A DNA stretch of 64,000 bases from Vibrio mediterranei (GTDB taxonomy: Bacteria; Pseudomonadota; Gammaproteobacteria; Enterobacterales; Vibrionaceae): the NCBI RefSeq assembly GCF_900088415.1, contig NZ_FLLQ01000002.1, positions 496,001 to 560,000 on the forward strand, given 5' to 3'. The notes below the pieces were generated by a model. That model was not told the origin of the DNA and made no database searches. It saw only the letters and a program-made list of their open reading frames with translations. Shown here piece by piece: positions 19,104-29,127 of the stretch. The first letter of the stretch is position 1. Each line of letters starts with the position of its first letter. The translations under genes were made by a program, and so were the position numbers.

Positions 19104-20069
19104 TTACTTTACGCTTGTTGCACGATCCATCACTGATTTAGGAATCGCTAAACCCAATTTTTTAGCTGCTGTTGCGTTGATAACCAAGTCAGAGCCTTTC
19201 GCAACTTTGACATCCATTTTGCCTGGATCTTTACCATCTAGGATATCGGCTACGTAGTCTGCGGTTTGAACACCAATTTGGTAGTAGTCGAACCCAAGAC
19301 TTGCTACCGCACCACGCTCAACATAAGACGTTGCTGCACCAAATACCGGTTTCTTCGCTTGGTTTGCAGAAACAATCATGCCTTCAATCGCACTAGCAAC
19401 CGTGTTATCGATAAGTGCGTAGATGATGTCTGATTTGGCAGCAATTGCTTGAGTCGCAGTTTGTACATCAGCACTTTTAAGTGCCGTCGCTTCTACCAAT
19501 TCAATACCGCGCTTATCAGTGCTCTCTTTAAGCAGCTTCATAAGGCTAACCGCGTTAGCTTCACCCGGGTTATAAACCACACCAATACTTTTCACATCTG
19601 GCATAATTTCTTGAATTAATTCAATGTGTTGATCAACAGGAGAAAGGTCAGACAGACCCGTTACATTTTTACCTGGTTGCTCAAGCTGCTTCACTAACTT
19701 CGCTCCCACTGGATCAGTAACGGCAGTGAAAACAACCGGTATATCGCGCGTCGCTGATACCAGAGCCTGAGCCGTTGGAGTTGCTATACCAACAAGAACA
19801 TCAGGGCGCTCACCTACATATTGGCGTGCAATCTGTACCGCAATAGCTGGATTGCCCTGCGCCGTTTTATAGTCAAATTCTAGATTCTTTCCTTGCTCAT
19901 ACCCTTTCGCTTTTAAACCATCCACTAAGCCTTGGCGAGTCGCATCAAGCGCTGGGTGTTCAACGATTTGGGATACTGCCACTTTTGCCGTCTTTGCCAT
20001 AATGCTCGTAGACGATAATAGAGCCACGCCAGTTAGTGCTGCTGTGACAAGTAACTTGCTTGCTTTCAT
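19104..20069 (-). CDS. ABC importer substrate-binding protein (ABC_sub_bind family, TrpX-like)
   Basis: A periplasmic binding protein of about 321 residues. The signal peptide ends near residue 25 (SIMA before KTAKVAVSQ). The mature part matches the ABC_sub_bind fold: IVEHPALDATRQGL, the QIARQYVGERPDV block, VTDPVGAKLV and GVVYNPGEANAV. The ATG at 20069 is supported by AAGGAG five bases upstream; the frame runs seven codons further. It is first in the operon with permease and ATPase. Family members have been suggested to bind aromatic amino acids, but this is not proven for Vibrio. A hairpin terminator after it should make it the most abundant product of the operon. Confidence 0.9.
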   Translation of the reverse strand: MKASKLLVTAALTGVALLSSTSIMAKTAKVAVSQIVEHPALDATRQGLVDGLKAKGYEQGKNLEFDYKTAQGNPAIAVQIARQYVGERPDVLVGIATPTAQALVSATRDIPVVFTAVTDPVGAKLVKQLEQPGKNVTGLSDLSPVDQHIELIQEIMPDVKSIGVVYNPGEANAVSLMKLLKESTDKRGIELVEATALKSADVQTATQAIAAKSDIIYALIDNTVASAIEGMIVSANQAKKPVFGAATSYVERGAVASLGFDYYQIGVQTADYVADILDGKDPGKMDVKVAKGSDLVINATAAKKLGLAIPKSVMDRATSVK

Positions 20070-20461
20070 CTTCACTCCTTGATTCAGCAATTTTTCCTTG
20101 TGAGGCAGAAAGCTCTCACTCGAGAGGAAATTAGGTGTAATTATTGTTTTACATTAAGTGTCGAATATTTATTTAATTTTCGACTTACTGCTATTTCTAC
20201 CAGTAAGCTTACCAAATTGAAAGATAATATTAACAATCCGACCAGATAAACGTGCTGAAAGATTGATTTAATGACGTACATTTTAATCAGGATGTACACT
20301 CTGCGATACATGCGACTAATATTTAGCCAAATCTTAGCGTAATGCATTTTTGACAAAAGTGAAGGATTGTGAGTGATTTTTTGTGAAAGGTGTCTATATT
20401 CATACAGATAGCGTTCTGCTTCATATATGCTCGCTCCCGATAGATACCAAGGAAGACCTTC
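20070..20461. other. Divergent gap between the ABC operon and the sugar dehydrogenase gene
   Basis: About 390 AT-rich bases hold the promoters of both genes. A 6-bp inverted repeat GTCGAA/TTCGAC (20160-20165 with 20179-20184) with a 13-base AT spacer lies roughly 90 bases upstream of the binding-protein start and could be an operator. I see no TrpR-like or TyrR-like site. A 71-codon minus-strand frame here lacks a ribosome site. Confidence 0.5.
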
Positions 20462-21568
20462 ATGAACCTACATATTCAAAAAGCTTTATTTATATCTCTA
20501 ATTTGTGTGTTCTCTGCGTTCGGGTTTGCGAGGGAATTGGAAAGCAGCAAGCTTGATAAAGTTGCCGTCATTGATGGCGTACCGTGGTCAATAGAGCCAA
20601 TTGATAATAAACATTTTTTGATAGCTTTACGCCAAGGCAGCCTTGTTATCCTTGATGGGGAAACCGGAAAGGTATCTGCTGTCTCCGGTGTACCAAATGT
20701 GTATTCGTCGGGTCAAGGCGGTTTAATGGACATCATCGCTAGTCCTAAAGACAAAAATGTTTTTTATTTCACTTATGCCAAACCCGATGGTAAAGGTGGC
20801 ACCCCGACACTTGCCAAAGCGCGTTTAAACGGGTCAACCATAGAGTCATGGCAGGACTTGTTCTCCAGCAACGTTGTCGTCACCTCGGGGCGACATTTTG
20901 GCAGTCGTCTTGCTTTTGATGATGAAGGCTATATCTACATGACCATCGGAGACGCAGGGGAACGGGATAATGCACAGCAAACCGACAATCACGCGGGCAC
21001 TATAATTCGGCTTAATCAAGATGGCAGCGTGCCTAAAGACAATCCATTCATTGATAACAAGCGCTTTGCGCCTGAGATATACTCGTATGGTCACCGAAAC
21101 CCACAAGGCATAATCTACGACAGTAAAAGAAAACAGCTTTGGGCCATTGAACACGGACCACGAGGCGGAGATGAGCTCAACCTAATCAAAGCTGGGGCCA
21201 ACTATGGCTGGCCAATTACTTCTCATGGAAAGGAATATTGGGGGCCGATTAATGCGGGTGAAGCTCAAGAAAAAGATGGAATAGAGTCGCCGAAGAAAGT
21301 GTACATCCCCTCTATCGCACCTGGTTCACTACATCTTTATCAAGGCGATAAGTTCCCTCGATTAAACGGCATACTTCTGATCGGCGCATTAAAGCTCACT
21401 CATATGAACGTCCTCGATGTCAATGAAGCTGGCCAAGTACTCGAAGAACGCCGTTATTATGAAGAGCTGGACGAACGTATCCGCGATATCACTTCTGATG
21501 CCACGGGTAACGTATGGTTTACGACAGACAGTGGCACCGTCTACAAGATCCGTCGAGCCTATGAATAG
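20462..21568 (+). CDS. PQQ-dependent aldose sugar dehydrogenase (YliI/Asd-like)
   Basis: A 368-residue secreted six-bladed propeller of the soluble glucose/sorbosone dehydrogenase family. A signal peptide (about residues 1-23, ending GFA before RELE) sends it to the periplasm. The catalytic histidine motif GRHFGSRL, the calcium/PQQ-site sequence YSYGHRNPQG, and EHGPRGGDELN are present, matching E. coli YliI, which oxidises aldoses when given PQQ. No PQQ synthesis genes are in this window, so the cofactor may have to come from outside. AAGGAAG lies about six bases before the start. The gene stands alone and ends at a bidirectional terminator. Confidence 0.88.
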   Translation: MNLHIQKALFISLICVFSAFGFARELESSKLDKVAVIDGVPWSIEPIDNKHFLIALRQGSLVILDGETGKVSAVSGVPNVYSSGQGGLMDIIASPKDKNVFYFTYAKPDGKGGTPTLAKARLNGSTIESWQDLFSSNVVVTSGRHFGSRLAFDDEGYIYMTIGDAGERDNAQQTDNHAGTIIRLNQDGSVPKDNPFIDNKRFAPEIYSYGHRNPQGIIYDSKRKQLWAIEHGPRGGDELNLIKAGANYGWPITSHGKEYWGPINAGEAQEKDGIESPKKVYIPSIAPGSLHLYQGDKFPRLNGILLIGALKLTHMNVLDVNEAGQVLEERRYYEELDERIRDITSDATGNVWFTTDSGTVYKIRRAYE

Positions 21569-21594
21569 CGGTAACAAAACAAGCCTCTATAAAA

Positions 21595-21627
21595 CAAAAC
21601 CCCGCATTAATGCGGGGTCTTGTTTTG
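21595..21627. terminator. Bidirectional terminator between the sugar dehydrogenase gene and yfbV
   Basis: The perfect palindrome CCCCGCATTAATGCGGGG (21600-21617) is flanked by CAAAA and TTTTG tracts, between convergent genes. Confidence 0.9.
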
Positions 21628-21639
21628 AAACCAATTAGA

Positions 21640-22092
21640 TTAGAACCAACGGTCAAAATCGCTGCGATCGAGCTGTCTAAACGCTCTATTTAGAGTGACA
21701 GCGAGTTCTTTATATTTGGGCTTGGCCTTAACTGGCTCCATCGCACAGCCGGTCTCAATGATTTTTTGATGCAGCTCTCGATACCAAGACGCAAGTGCTG
21801 GAGGTAGTTGTGTGTTGTAGCGGTTTCCAAGCCACCACATACCTTGAACTGGTAAGCTGATAGCAAACAACGCGATAACAATAGATTGTGGCATGGCTTG
21901 AGCATTGCTAAATGCCATTTGCGTTAACACGCTAATAGCTGCAACCGCAGGCATGACTTTGATACCAAACTTTGTTGCTTTGATTATGCGCTGCTCTGGG
22001 AACAATGGTGTGAGTTCCTTTCTCATTGGCCATAGTTCCATGTACTTTTGGCCATTTTTTATACTCTGAGTCAGACTTACTCGCTCGCTCAT
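21640..22092 (-). CDS. yfbV: UPF0208 membrane protein YfbV
   Basis: A 150-residue inner-membrane protein with two hydrophobic segments (about residues 45-63 and 68-88) and a conserved basic N-terminal region ([14 protein letters not shown]). The C-terminal tail ends in RSDFDRWF. In E. coli, yfbV is next to ackA-pta, as here, and YfbV has been linked to keeping the Ter macrodomain apart from the rest of the chromosome. The ATG at 22092 is used because GAGG lies five to six bases upstream; a GTG four codons earlier overlaps that site. It is divergent from ackA. Confidence 0.92.
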   Translation of the reverse strand: MSERVSLTQSIKNGQKYMELWPMRKELTPLFPEQRIIKATKFGIKVMPAVAAISVLTQMAFSNAQAMPQSIVIALFAISLPVQGMWWLGNRYNTQLPPALASWYRELHQKIIETGCAMEPVKAKPKYKELAVTLNRAFRQLDRSDFDRWF

Positions 22093-22430
22093 AGGCAACC
22101 TCACTAAAAAAAAGTTGAACTCTTCAACTAAATCAGCAAAATATTGACTGAAGTTAATATTCTTTCAAATTTATTTTGTTATCTTCTGTCATTATCGTTA
22201 TTCTTTGCGTTTCCTCAATCTCATTGTTGTCTTTATTTACAAATAAGGCAACCAAGAGATGAACGTCGCAAGGACGCAAATGTGATTTTAATGAAGAAAT
22301 CGCATATTATTATACGGCAATTGATGAATTTTTGACCAAGACTGAATGGTAAATCTTTTGTACCTTCTCAGCCTTGAGATACGTTTTATACCCCAATGAT
22401 CCATGATCAATAAAATACAGGTAACCTCTA
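22093..22430. other. Divergent yfbV-ackA promoter region
   Basis: About 340 AT-rich bases carry the promoters for yfbV and ackA-pta. A half-match to an FNR site (TTGAT near 22319) is visible but its second half is poor. A plus-strand frame of 63 codons (22144-22335) has no ribosome site. Nothing else stands out. Confidence 0.45.
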
Positions 22431-23627
22431 ATGTCTAAGCTGGTTTTAGTTTTAAACTGCGGTAGTTCTTCTCTTAAGTTCGCCATCGTTGATGCAGAAA
22501 ACGGTGATGAGCACCTAACAGGCCTTGCTGAATGTCTACACCTTCCAGAAGCTCGTATCAAGTGGAAACTTGATGGTAAACACGAAGCTCAACTAGGCGA
22601 CGGCGCTGCTCACGAAGAAGCGTTAGCGTTCATGGTAGAAACTATCCTTGCTTCTAAACCTGAGCTAAAAGCTAACCTAGGCGCTATCGGTCACCGTATC
22701 GTTCACGGTGGTGAGCAATTCACATCTTCTGCGCTAATTACAGACGATGTACTTAAAGGTATCGAAGACTCTGCAACATTTGCACCTCTTCACAACCCAG
22801 CTCACATCATCGGTATCGAAGCGGCTAAGCACAACTTCCCAGAGCTTAAGAACGTAGCAGTATTTGACACTGCGTTCCACCAAACTATGCCTCAAGAGTC
22901 TTACCTATACGCTCTACCGTACAACCTGTACAAAGAGCACGGCATCCGTCGCTACGGCATGCACGGTACGTCTCACCTATTCATCGCACGTGAAGCAGCT
23001 GAACTACTTGGTAAGCCAGCTAACGAACTGAACATCATCAACTGCCACCTAGGCAACGGTGCTTCTGTTTGCGCTATCAAGAACGGTGAATCTGTAGATA
23101 CTTCAATGGGTCTTACTCCTCTTGAAGGTCTAGTAATGGGTACTCGTTGTGGTGATATCGATCCAGCGATCATCTTCCACCTACACGACGCACTAGGTTA
23201 CTCTGTTGAGCAAATCAACAACATGCTAACTAAAGAGTCTGGCCTTCTAGGTCTAACTGAAGTGACTTCTGACTGCCGTTTCGTTGAAGACAACTACGGT
23301 GAGAAAGAAGAAGCAACACGTGCAATGGACGTGTTCTGCCACCGTCTAGCGAAATACGTAGCGGGTTACACTGCATCTCTTGACGGTCGTCTAGACGCTA
23401 TCGTGTTCACTGGTGGTATCGGTGAAAACTCTGCTCCAATCCGTGAGATGGTTCTAAACCGTCTAGGCGTATTTGGCATCGAAGTTGACGGTGAAGCTAA
23501 CCTTAAAGCTCGTTTCGGCGGCGAAGGCACTATCACTGCTGCAAGCAGCCGTATCCCTGCAATGGTTATCTCTACTAACGAAGAGCTAGTAATTGCTGAA
23601 GACACTGCGCGTCTAGCAGGTCTTTAA
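22431..23627 (+). CDS. ackA: Acetate kinase
   Basis: A 398-residue cytoplasmic kinase that turns acetyl phosphate and ADP into acetate and ATP, and runs backwards when cells take up acetate. The opening [13 protein letters not shown], the substrate motif HRIVHGG, the GTSH loop and the FTGGIGENS block of the ASKHA fold are all present. Codon choice is strongly biased, as expected for a highly expressed gene. Only AGGT lies before the start. A terminator hairpin stands between ackA and pta, so pta is probably transcribed less, or also from its own promoter in the 127-base gap. Confidence 0.97.
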   Translation: MSKLVLVLNCGSSSLKFAIVDAENGDEHLTGLAECLHLPEARIKWKLDGKHEAQLGDGAAHEEALAFMVETILASKPELKANLGAIGHRIVHGGEQFTSSALITDDVLKGIEDSATFAPLHNPAHIIGIEAAKHNFPELKNVAVFDTAFHQTMPQESYLYALPYNLYKEHGIRRYGMHGTSHLFIAREAAELLGKPANELNIINCHLGNGASVCAIKNGESVDTSMGLTPLEGLVMGTRCGDIDPAIIFHLHDALGYSVEQINNMLTKESGLLGLTEVTSDCRFVEDNYGEKEEATRAMDVFCHRLAKYVAGYTASLDGRLDAIVFTGGIGENSAPIREMVLNRLGVFGIEVDGEANLKARFGGEGTITAASSRIPAMVISTNEELVIAEDTARLAGL

Positions 23628-23632
23628 TTTTC

Positions 23633-23661
23633 AAACTGGCTAACTTAGGTTAGCCAGTTTT
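23633..23661 (+). terminator. Terminator hairpin between ackA and pta
   Basis: AAACTGGCTAAC (23633-23644) pairs perfectly with GTTAGCCAGTTT (23649-23660) around a TTAG loop, followed by T-rich sequence. It lies inside the ackA-pta unit. Confidence 0.8.
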
Positions 23662-23754
23662 CTTATTGGGCTCAGCCGACCGTCTGTTTTTCTCATAAAA
23701 GGACGTTCACCACGCTGAGTTTCTTCCCTACATATAGTTTGAGGTACTCAAAGA

Positions 23755-25899
23755 ATGTCCCGTACTATTATGCTTGTACCAACTAGCGCTGGCGTAGGTC
23801 TTACCAGTGTTAGTATGGGTGTATTGCGTGCTATGGAGCGCAAAGGTGTGAACGTTGCGTTCTACAAGCCTATCGCTCAGCCTCGCCACGGTGGCGATCA
23901 ACCAGACTTAACTTCTACTATCGTTGGTAACACCAGCGATATGAAAGTGGGCCAACCACTTCCAATGTCTGACGTTGAGAACCTATACGGTAGCGAAAAA
24001 GTTGACGTACTACTTGAGACAATTGTTGAACGTTACAACCAAGTAAGCAAAGACGCTGAAGTAACGCTTATCGAAGGTCTAGTACCGACTCGTAAACACC
24101 CATTTGCGAACGCAGTTAACGCAGAAATCGCAAAAACACTTGGTGCAGAGATCGTATTCGTAGCAACGCCAGGTACTGACAACCCAAGTCAGCTTAAAGA
24201 GCGTATCGAAGTTGCATGTACTAACTACGGTGGTACTAAAAACAAGAACATCTCTGGCGTTATCATCAACAAGCTAAATGCTCCTGTTGATGAAGCAGGC
24301 CGTACTCGTCCAGATCTTTCTGAAATCTTTGACGACGCAGACACCGCGCAGCAAGCTAACCTTGAAGTAATGCAAATCTTCAACACTAGTCCAATCCGCG
24401 TTCTTGGCTGCGTGCCTTGGAAGATCGATTTAATTGCAACGCGTGCAATTGACATGGCTCAGCATCTAAATGCTGAAGTAATTAACGCGGGCGATATCGA
24501 GAAGCGTCGTATTAAGAGCATCACGTTCTGTGCGCGTTCTCTACCAAACATGATCGAGCACTTCAAACCAGGTTCTCTACTTGTTACTTCAGCAGACCGT
24601 CCAGACGTTATCGTCGCTGCGGCACTTGCTGCAATGAACGGTGTAGAAATCGGCGCTATCCTGTTAACGGGTGGCTACGATGTTCCGGTTGAAATTGCTG
24701 ACCTAATCAAGCCAGCACTAGACACTGGCCTGCCAATCTTTAAGGCTCAAGGTAACACATGGCAAACGTCTCTGAACCTACAGAGCTTTAGCCTAGAAGT
24801 ACCTGCAGACGATAAAGAGCGTATCGAGTTCGTTAACGAGCACGTTGCTGGTCACATCGACGGTCCATGGATTGACTCTTTACTTGAAGGTACTATCGGT
24901 ACTCGTAAGCTAAGCCCACCAGCATTCCGTTATCAGTTAACAGAACTTGCTCGTAAAGCTGGCAAACGTATCGTTCTTCCTGAAGGTGATGAGCCTCGTA
25001 CAGTTAAAGCTGCGGCTATCTGTGCTGAGCGTGGCATCGCGGAATGTGTGCTTCTTGGTAACCCTGACGAAATCAAGCGCGTAGCTGCACAGCAAGGTGT
25101 TGAGCTAGGTGCAGGTGTTACTATCATCGATTCTGATGCGGTACGTGAAAACTACGTTGCTCGTCTCGTAGAACTGCGTGGCGCGAAAGGTATGACTGAA
25201 GTCGTGGCTCGTGAGAAGCTACAAGACTCTGTTTACCTTGGCACAATGATGCTTGAAGCAAACGAAGTAGACGGTCTAGTATCTGGTGCTGTTCACACAA
25301 CAGCAAATACTATCGTTCCTCCGTTCCAAATCATCAAAACGGCTCCGGGTACATCTATCGTATCTTCAATCTTCTTCATGCTGCTGCCTGATCAAGTATT
25401 GGTGTACGGTGACTGTGCAATCAACCCTGACCCAACAGCTGAGCAACTTGCTGAAATCGCTATCCAATCTGCAGACTCTGCTGCGGCATTCGGTATCGAC
25501 CCACGCGTTGCAATGATCTCATACTCTACTGGTGAGTCTGGTAAAGGTGCTGATGTAGATAAAGTACGTGAAGCAACCAAACTAGCAAAAGAGAAACGTC
25601 CTGATCTTATCATCGACGGTCCTCTACAGTACGATGCAGCGATCATGGAGAACGTAGCGGCTTCTAAAGCACCTAACTCTCCAGTTGCTGGTAAAGCGAC
25701 TGTATTTGTATTCCCAGATCTAAACACTGGTAACACAACATACAAAGCGGTACAGCGTTCAGCAGACCTAGTTTCTATCGGTCCAATGCTGCAAGGTATG
25801 CGCAAACCAGTTAACGACCTTTCTCGTGGCGCACTAGTAGACGATATCGTGTACACAGTAGCACTAACTGCGATTCAGTCAGGTCAAGAGCAAAAGTAA
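23755..25899 (+). CDS. pta: Phosphate acetyltransferase, long form
   Basis: This 714-residue enzyme interconverts acetyl-CoA and acetyl phosphate. It is the long enterobacterial form: an N-terminal P-loop-like BioD/CobB-related domain ([13 protein letters not shown]), a central DRTGG domain (about 220-330) and the catalytic PTA_PTB domain from about residue 390 ([19 protein letters not shown]). The C-terminal part carries the active-site stretch around [16 protein letters not shown]. With ackA it forms the acetate overflow pathway, which here would also serve acetyl-CoA produced by fatty-acid oxidation. GAGG precedes the start by about 11 bases. Codon bias is as strong as in ackA. Confidence 0.97.
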   Translation: MSRTIMLVPTSAGVGLTSVSMGVLRAMERKGVNVAFYKPIAQPRHGGDQPDLTSTIVGNTSDMKVGQPLPMSDVENLYGSEKVDVLLETIVERYNQVSKDAEVTLIEGLVPTRKHPFANAVNAEIAKTLGAEIVFVATPGTDNPSQLKERIEVACTNYGGTKNKNISGVIINKLNAPVDEAGRTRPDLSEIFDDADTAQQANLEVMQIFNTSPIRVLGCVPWKIDLIATRAIDMAQHLNAEVINAGDIEKRRIKSITFCARSLPNMIEHFKPGSLLVTSADRPDVIVAAALAAMNGVEIGAILLTGGYDVPVEIADLIKPALDTGLPIFKAQGNTWQTSLNLQSFSLEVPADDKERIEFVNEHVAGHIDGPWIDSLLEGTIGTRKLSPPAFRYQLTELARKAGKRIVLPEGDEPRTVKAAAICAERGIAECVLLGNPDEIKRVAAQQGVELGAGVTIIDSDAVRENYVARLVELRGAKGMTEVVAREKLQDSVYLGTMMLEANEVDGLVSGAVHTTANTIVPPFQIIKTAPGTSIVSSIFFMLLPDQVLVYGDCAINPDPTAEQLAEIAIQSADSAAAFGIDPRVAMISYSTGESGKGADVDKVREATKLAKEKRPDLIIDGPLQYDAAIMENVAASKAPNSPVAGKATVFVFPDLNTGNTTYKAVQRSADLVSIGPMLQGMRKPVNDLSRGALVDDIVYTVALTAIQSGQEQK

Positions 25900-25920
25900 T
25901 TTGCCCTTTAACTGAATGAA

Positions 25921-25948
25921 AAAAGCCTCCGTCATCGGAGGCTTTTTT
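25921..25948. terminator. Terminator after pta
   Basis: AAAAGCCTCCG (25921-25931) pairs with CGGAGGCTTTT (25936-25946), loop TCAT, then T's. The A tract on the other side means it can also serve convergent yqjG. Confidence 0.92.
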
Positions 25949-25960
25949 ATTGTATGCAGT

Positions 25961-26902
25961 TTAACGCTCTCTTCCATGAGGCGAATCCAAGTCCAAATCA
26001 GGGCCGGCAGGAACAATTTGAGTTGGATTGATACCCGTATGACTGAAGTAATAGTGGCGTTTAATATGGTAGAGATCCGTGGTCTCTTTAACACCTTTAA
26101 CTTGGTATAGCTCTTTGAGGAAACCTTGGATATTTTCGTAATCAGCGATACGTTTTTTGTTGCACTTAAAGTGCCCCACATACACCGCATCGAAACGCAC
26201 TAATGTGGTAAACAATCGCCAATCTGCTTCCGTTATTTGGTCACCCGTTAAGTATCGATGGGTCGCCAACTGCGCTTCTACCTTATCCAAAGCATCGAAC
26301 AAGCTATTGTAAGCTTCTTCATACGCCTCCTGAGTAGTTGCAAAACCGCAGCGGTATACTCCATTGTTAATGTTTGGGTAAATAAACTCATTCCACTCGT
26401 CAATTGCGGACTGCAATTTCTCCGGATAAAAATCGTCACTATTATTTGTCAGTTGGTTAAACTCCGAGTTGAACATTCGGATGATTTCCGATGACTCATT
26501 ACTCACAATAGTGTTAGTCTTTTTATCCCACAAAACAGGTACAGTAACTCGACCGGTATAGTCTGGTTTAGCTTGTGTATAAATTTGGTGAAGTTTGGTG
26601 AATCCAAATAGTGGCTCAGGAAGCCCAAAAGACCACCCTTCAGAAAGCATGTCAGGACACACGACCGTAACATCAATGTGCGCTTCCAAACCTTTAAGAG
26701 CGCGAAAGATCAGTGTTCTATGAGCCCAAGGACAAGCTAGCGAAACGTATAAATGATAGCGACCAGATTCAGGCTGGAATTCTGCTTGTGGGCTATTGTC
26801 TATCCAATGACGAAAGCCAGCATCTTCACGCACAAACTTACCGCCAGACGTTTTAGTGTCATACCATACATCATGCCAAACACCTTCAACCAATTTCCCC
26901 AT
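25961..26902 (-). CDS. yqjG: Glutathionyl-hydroquinone reductase (YqjG/Xi-class GST)
   Basis: A 313-residue cytoplasmic enzyme of the Xi class of glutathione transferases, which reduces S-glutathionyl-hydroquinones using glutathione. The catalytic cysteine is C57 in SLACPWAHR, followed by the thioredoxin-like domain (VPVLWDKKTNTIVSNESSEI) and the all-helical C-terminal domain. ATG 26902 is chosen because AGGAA lies about eight bases upstream; the frame extends seven codons more. It converges with pta and is separated from the opp operon by the opp 3' UTR. The pta-yqjG-opp order matches V. cholerae as I recall it. Confidence 0.92.
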   Translation of the reverse strand: MGKLVEGVWHDVWYDTKTSGGKFVREDAGFRHWIDNSPQAEFQPESGRYHLYVSLACPWAHRTLIFRALKGLEAHIDVTVVCPDMLSEGWSFGLPEPLFGFTKLHQIYTQAKPDYTGRVTVPVLWDKKTNTIVSNESSEIIRMFNSEFNQLTNNSDDFYPEKLQSAIDEWNEFIYPNINNGVYRCGFATTQEAYEEAYNSLFDALDKVEAQLATHRYLTGDQITEADWRLFTTLVRFDAVYVGHFKCNKKRIADYENIQGFLKELYQVKGVKETTDLYHIKRHYYFSHTGINPTQIVPAGPDLDLDSPHGRER

Positions 26903-27018
26903 GCTTTCATTCCTTCTCTTCATTTAGTGATGACATTATATGAAACGAACATGAAGAACTTGAGGGGATGGTTTGAAAGAAGTCGTTCGAATAACTTGAA
27001 TGATCTTTTGGTAAGATC

Positions 27019-27072
27019 AAAAAAAGCGCGACCAAAAAAGTTGCCGCGCTTAGGCCCGTCACAGGCTGAAAA
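27019..27072 (-). ncRNA. oppZ: Candidate OppZ-type small RNA from the opp operon 3' UTR
   Basis: The last 50-odd nucleotides of the opp transcript form a terminator (AAGCGCG and CGCGCTT around a 14-base loop, then seven T's). Just upstream, at 27064-27058, lies CTGTGAC. This is perfectly complementary to GTCACAG in the oppB leader (30990-30984), about 18 bases before the oppB start, and two G-U pairs extend the duplex to nine. OppZ of V. cholerae is known as a short sRNA cut by RNase E from the oppABCDF 3' UTR that pairs near the oppB start and shuts down oppBCDF but not oppA. The 5' end at about 27072 is my estimate from an AU-rich stretch (CUAUUUUCAG). Position, size and pairing all agree. 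Confidence 0.7.
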
Positions 27073-27135
27073 TAGCGACTCTAATTATTCACACACAAAC
27101 AACTAGAGCCATTCCTTGCTGGTTAGTAGGATTCC

Positions 27136-28137
27136 CTAAACACTGACGTTTAGGCACGACACTGCGTGTACGTCCGTTCCCTGAATTGTTGGTTTCTGTT
27201 GAGCACACTGCTCCGTTGCTTGTGGGCAGCGTGTTCTGAACACACAACCTGATGGAGGACTGATCGGAGATGGTAGATCCCCTTCCAACATCTGAATGGT
27301 TTTAGTGCGCTCAATTTTTGGATCTGGAATCGGAACCGCTGACATTAGCGCTTTAGTATAAGGATGCGACGGATTGGCAAATAATGCTTCTGCCTCACCT
27401 AGTTCAACAGCATTGCCAAGATACATTACCAATACACGATCAGAAATGTGCTTCACGACTGACAGGTCATGCGCAATAAACACTAGACTCAAACCCAGTT
27501 CTTTTTGTAGCTCTTTCAGTAGGTTAACCACCTGAGCTTGGATAGATACATCCAATGCCGATACAGGCTCATCACAGATAATCATCTTAGGACGTAAGAT
27601 GAGTGCACGCGCAATACCGATACGCTGACACTGACCACCAGAGAACTCATGAGGATAACGGTTAATCACGTTTGGTAGCAGACCTACTTTCGCCATCATT
27701 TCTTTGACGCGATCTTTCACTTCCTGTTTTGAGAGCTCTGGATAGAAGGTCTCTAATGGCTCGGCAATGATGTCACCTACCGTCATACGAGGGTTAAGTG
27801 ATGCCAAAGGATCTTGGAAAATCATTTGGATTTCTTTGCGTGTATCACGACGCTGAACCGCTTGCATCTTAGTCAAATCTTGACCAAGCCACATCACTTC
27901 ACCATCTGTCGCTTCTACAAGACCGATAATGGCGCGTGCAAACGTAGACTTACCACAACCTGACTCGCCTACTACACCCAGTGTTTCACCTTCGTATAAA
28001 CGAACGTTTACGCCATCTACGGCCTTAAGCTGTGCAGGTTTTGACCAAGGCCAAGCTGATTTCGATGCAATGCTGAAGTGTACTTTTAGCTCTTTTACAT
28101 CAAGTAATAGTGATTTGTTGTTTGTCATTGCATTCAT
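27136..28137 (-). CDS. oppF: Oligopeptide ABC transporter ATP-binding protein OppF
   Basis: A 333-residue ATPase subunit of the oligopeptide importer. Walker A (GESGCGKST) is at about 57-65, the signature [15 protein letters not shown] lies mid-protein, then Walker [12 protein letters not shown]. The C-terminal oligo_HPY region ends with RTRCPQ and further cysteines, the pattern that binds an iron-sulfur cluster in some DppD/OppD-type subunits. The ATG at 28137 overlaps the oppD stop as ATGA. GGGAGG about ten bases upstream supports it; a second ATG is three codons on. It is the last gene, and its 3' UTR carries the OppZ-like RNA and terminator. Confidence 0.96.
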   Translation of the reverse strand: MNAMTNNKSLLLDVKELKVHFSIASKSAWPWSKPAQLKAVDGVNVRLYEGETLGVVGESGCGKSTFARAIIGLVEATDGEVMWLGQDLTKMQAVQRRDTRKEIQMIFQDPLASLNPRMTVGDIIAEPLETFYPELSKQEVKDRVKEMMAKVGLLPNVINRYPHEFSGGQCQRIGIARALILRPKMIICDEPVSALDVSIQAQVVNLLKELQKELGLSLVFIAHDLSVVKHISDRVLVMYLGNAVELGEAEALFANPSHPYTKALMSAVPIPDPKIERTKTIQMLEGDLPSPISPPSGCVFRTRCPQATEQCAQQKPTIQGTDVHAVSCLNVSV

Positions 28138-29105
28138 TTTGCCCAAGCCTCCCAATCAGAAAAACACGCACGTTGACGACCTTGTCCAAAGTTCTCTAGT
28201 GTTGGCGCAGACACGCTACACTGTGGAGTTGCACGGTGGCAGCGCTCTTGGTAAGGACAGCCCGGTGGCAAACGTAATAAGTTTGGTGGATTACCTGGAA
28301 TCGTTGGTAGGATCTCCCCTTCCGTGTCCAGACGAGGGATTGCCTTCAACAGACCTTCCGCATAAGGGTGGCTAGGGTTATAGAAGATTTCATCTACCGT
28401 GCCGTACTCCATCGTACGACCTGCGTACATCACTAATACTTTGTCACATGAACCTGCAACAACACCCAAGTCATGCGTAATCATGATAATAGCTGTGTTG
28501 AACTCTGATTTAAGCTCGTTCAGAAGATCCATGATCTGAGCCTGAACCGTAACATCCAATGCCGTTGTCGGCTCATCAGCAATCAGCAGTTTTGGACGAC
28601 ACAATAGTGCCATCGCAATCATCACACGTTGACGCATACCGCCAGAGAATTCGTGTGGATACATAGTAATACGCTTGCGCGCTTCTGGAATTTTTACCGC
28701 TTCAAGCATACGAACAGACTCTTCGAATGCTTCCGCTTTACCCATGCCTTTATGCAGCATAAGTACTTCCATCAATTGGTCGCTAACTTTCATGTATGGG
28801 TTAAGCGACGTCATTGGGTCCTGGAAAATCATCGCAATTTGCTCAGCGCGAACTTTGTTCAGTTCTTTTTCTGGCAAGTTGAGGATTTCGCGCCCTTCAA
28901 ATTGTGCACTACCCGAGATGATACCGTTTTTCGCTAACAAGCCCATGATAGCGAATACAGTTTGCGATTTACCTGAACCGGACTCACCTACAATACCCAG
29001 CGTTTCGCCTTGGTTAAGGGAGAAGTTCAAGTCGTTTACAGCGGTAACAATACCGTCCTGCGTGGTGAACTCAACACGCAGATCTTTGACATCTAATAAG
29101 CTCAT
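28134..29105 (-). CDS. oppD: Oligopeptide ABC transporter ATP-binding protein OppD
   Basis: A 323-residue ATPase partner of OppF. Walker A (GESGSGKS) is at about 40-47, the signature EFSGGMRQRVMIAMAL and Walker B LIADEPTTALD follow, then the oligo_HPY C-terminal segment with cysteines in CPYQERC and RATPQC. The start is set at ATG 29105 to match OppD proteins that begin MSLLDV. An ATG two codons upstream is possible. It overlaps oppF by four bases, so the pair is translationally coupled, and lies 22 bases after oppC. Confidence 0.96.
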   Translation of the reverse strand: MSLLDVKDLRVEFTTQDGIVTAVNDLNFSLNQGETLGIVGESGSGKSQTVFAIMGLLAKNGIISGSAQFEGREILNLPEKELNKVRAEQIAMIFQDPMTSLNPYMKVSDQLMEVLMLHKGMGKAEAFEESVRMLEAVKIPEARKRITMYPHEFSGGMRQRVMIAMALLCRPKLLIADEPTTALDVTVQAQIMDLLNELKSEFNTAIIMITHDLGVVAGSCDKVLVMYAGRTMEYGTVDEIFYNPSHPYAEGLLKAIPRLDTEGEILPTIPGNPPNLLRLPPGCPYQERCHRATPQCSVSAPTLENFGQGRQRACFSDWEAWAK

Positions 29106-29127
29106 ATTCAATCCTTTCTACTAGTTC

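Noticed and set aside
20141..20356. Minus-strand 71-codon frame upstream of the ABC binding-protein gene
   Set aside because: It lies in AT-rich promoter DNA and has no ribosome site or recognisable motif.
22144..22335. Plus-strand 63-codon frame before ackA
   Set aside because: No ribosome site; it falls in the promoter region and shows no protein-like composition.
26753..27106. Plus-strand 117-codon frame over the yqjG start and opp 3' UTR
   Set aside because: It is a shadow of yqjG on the other strand and crosses the opp terminator.
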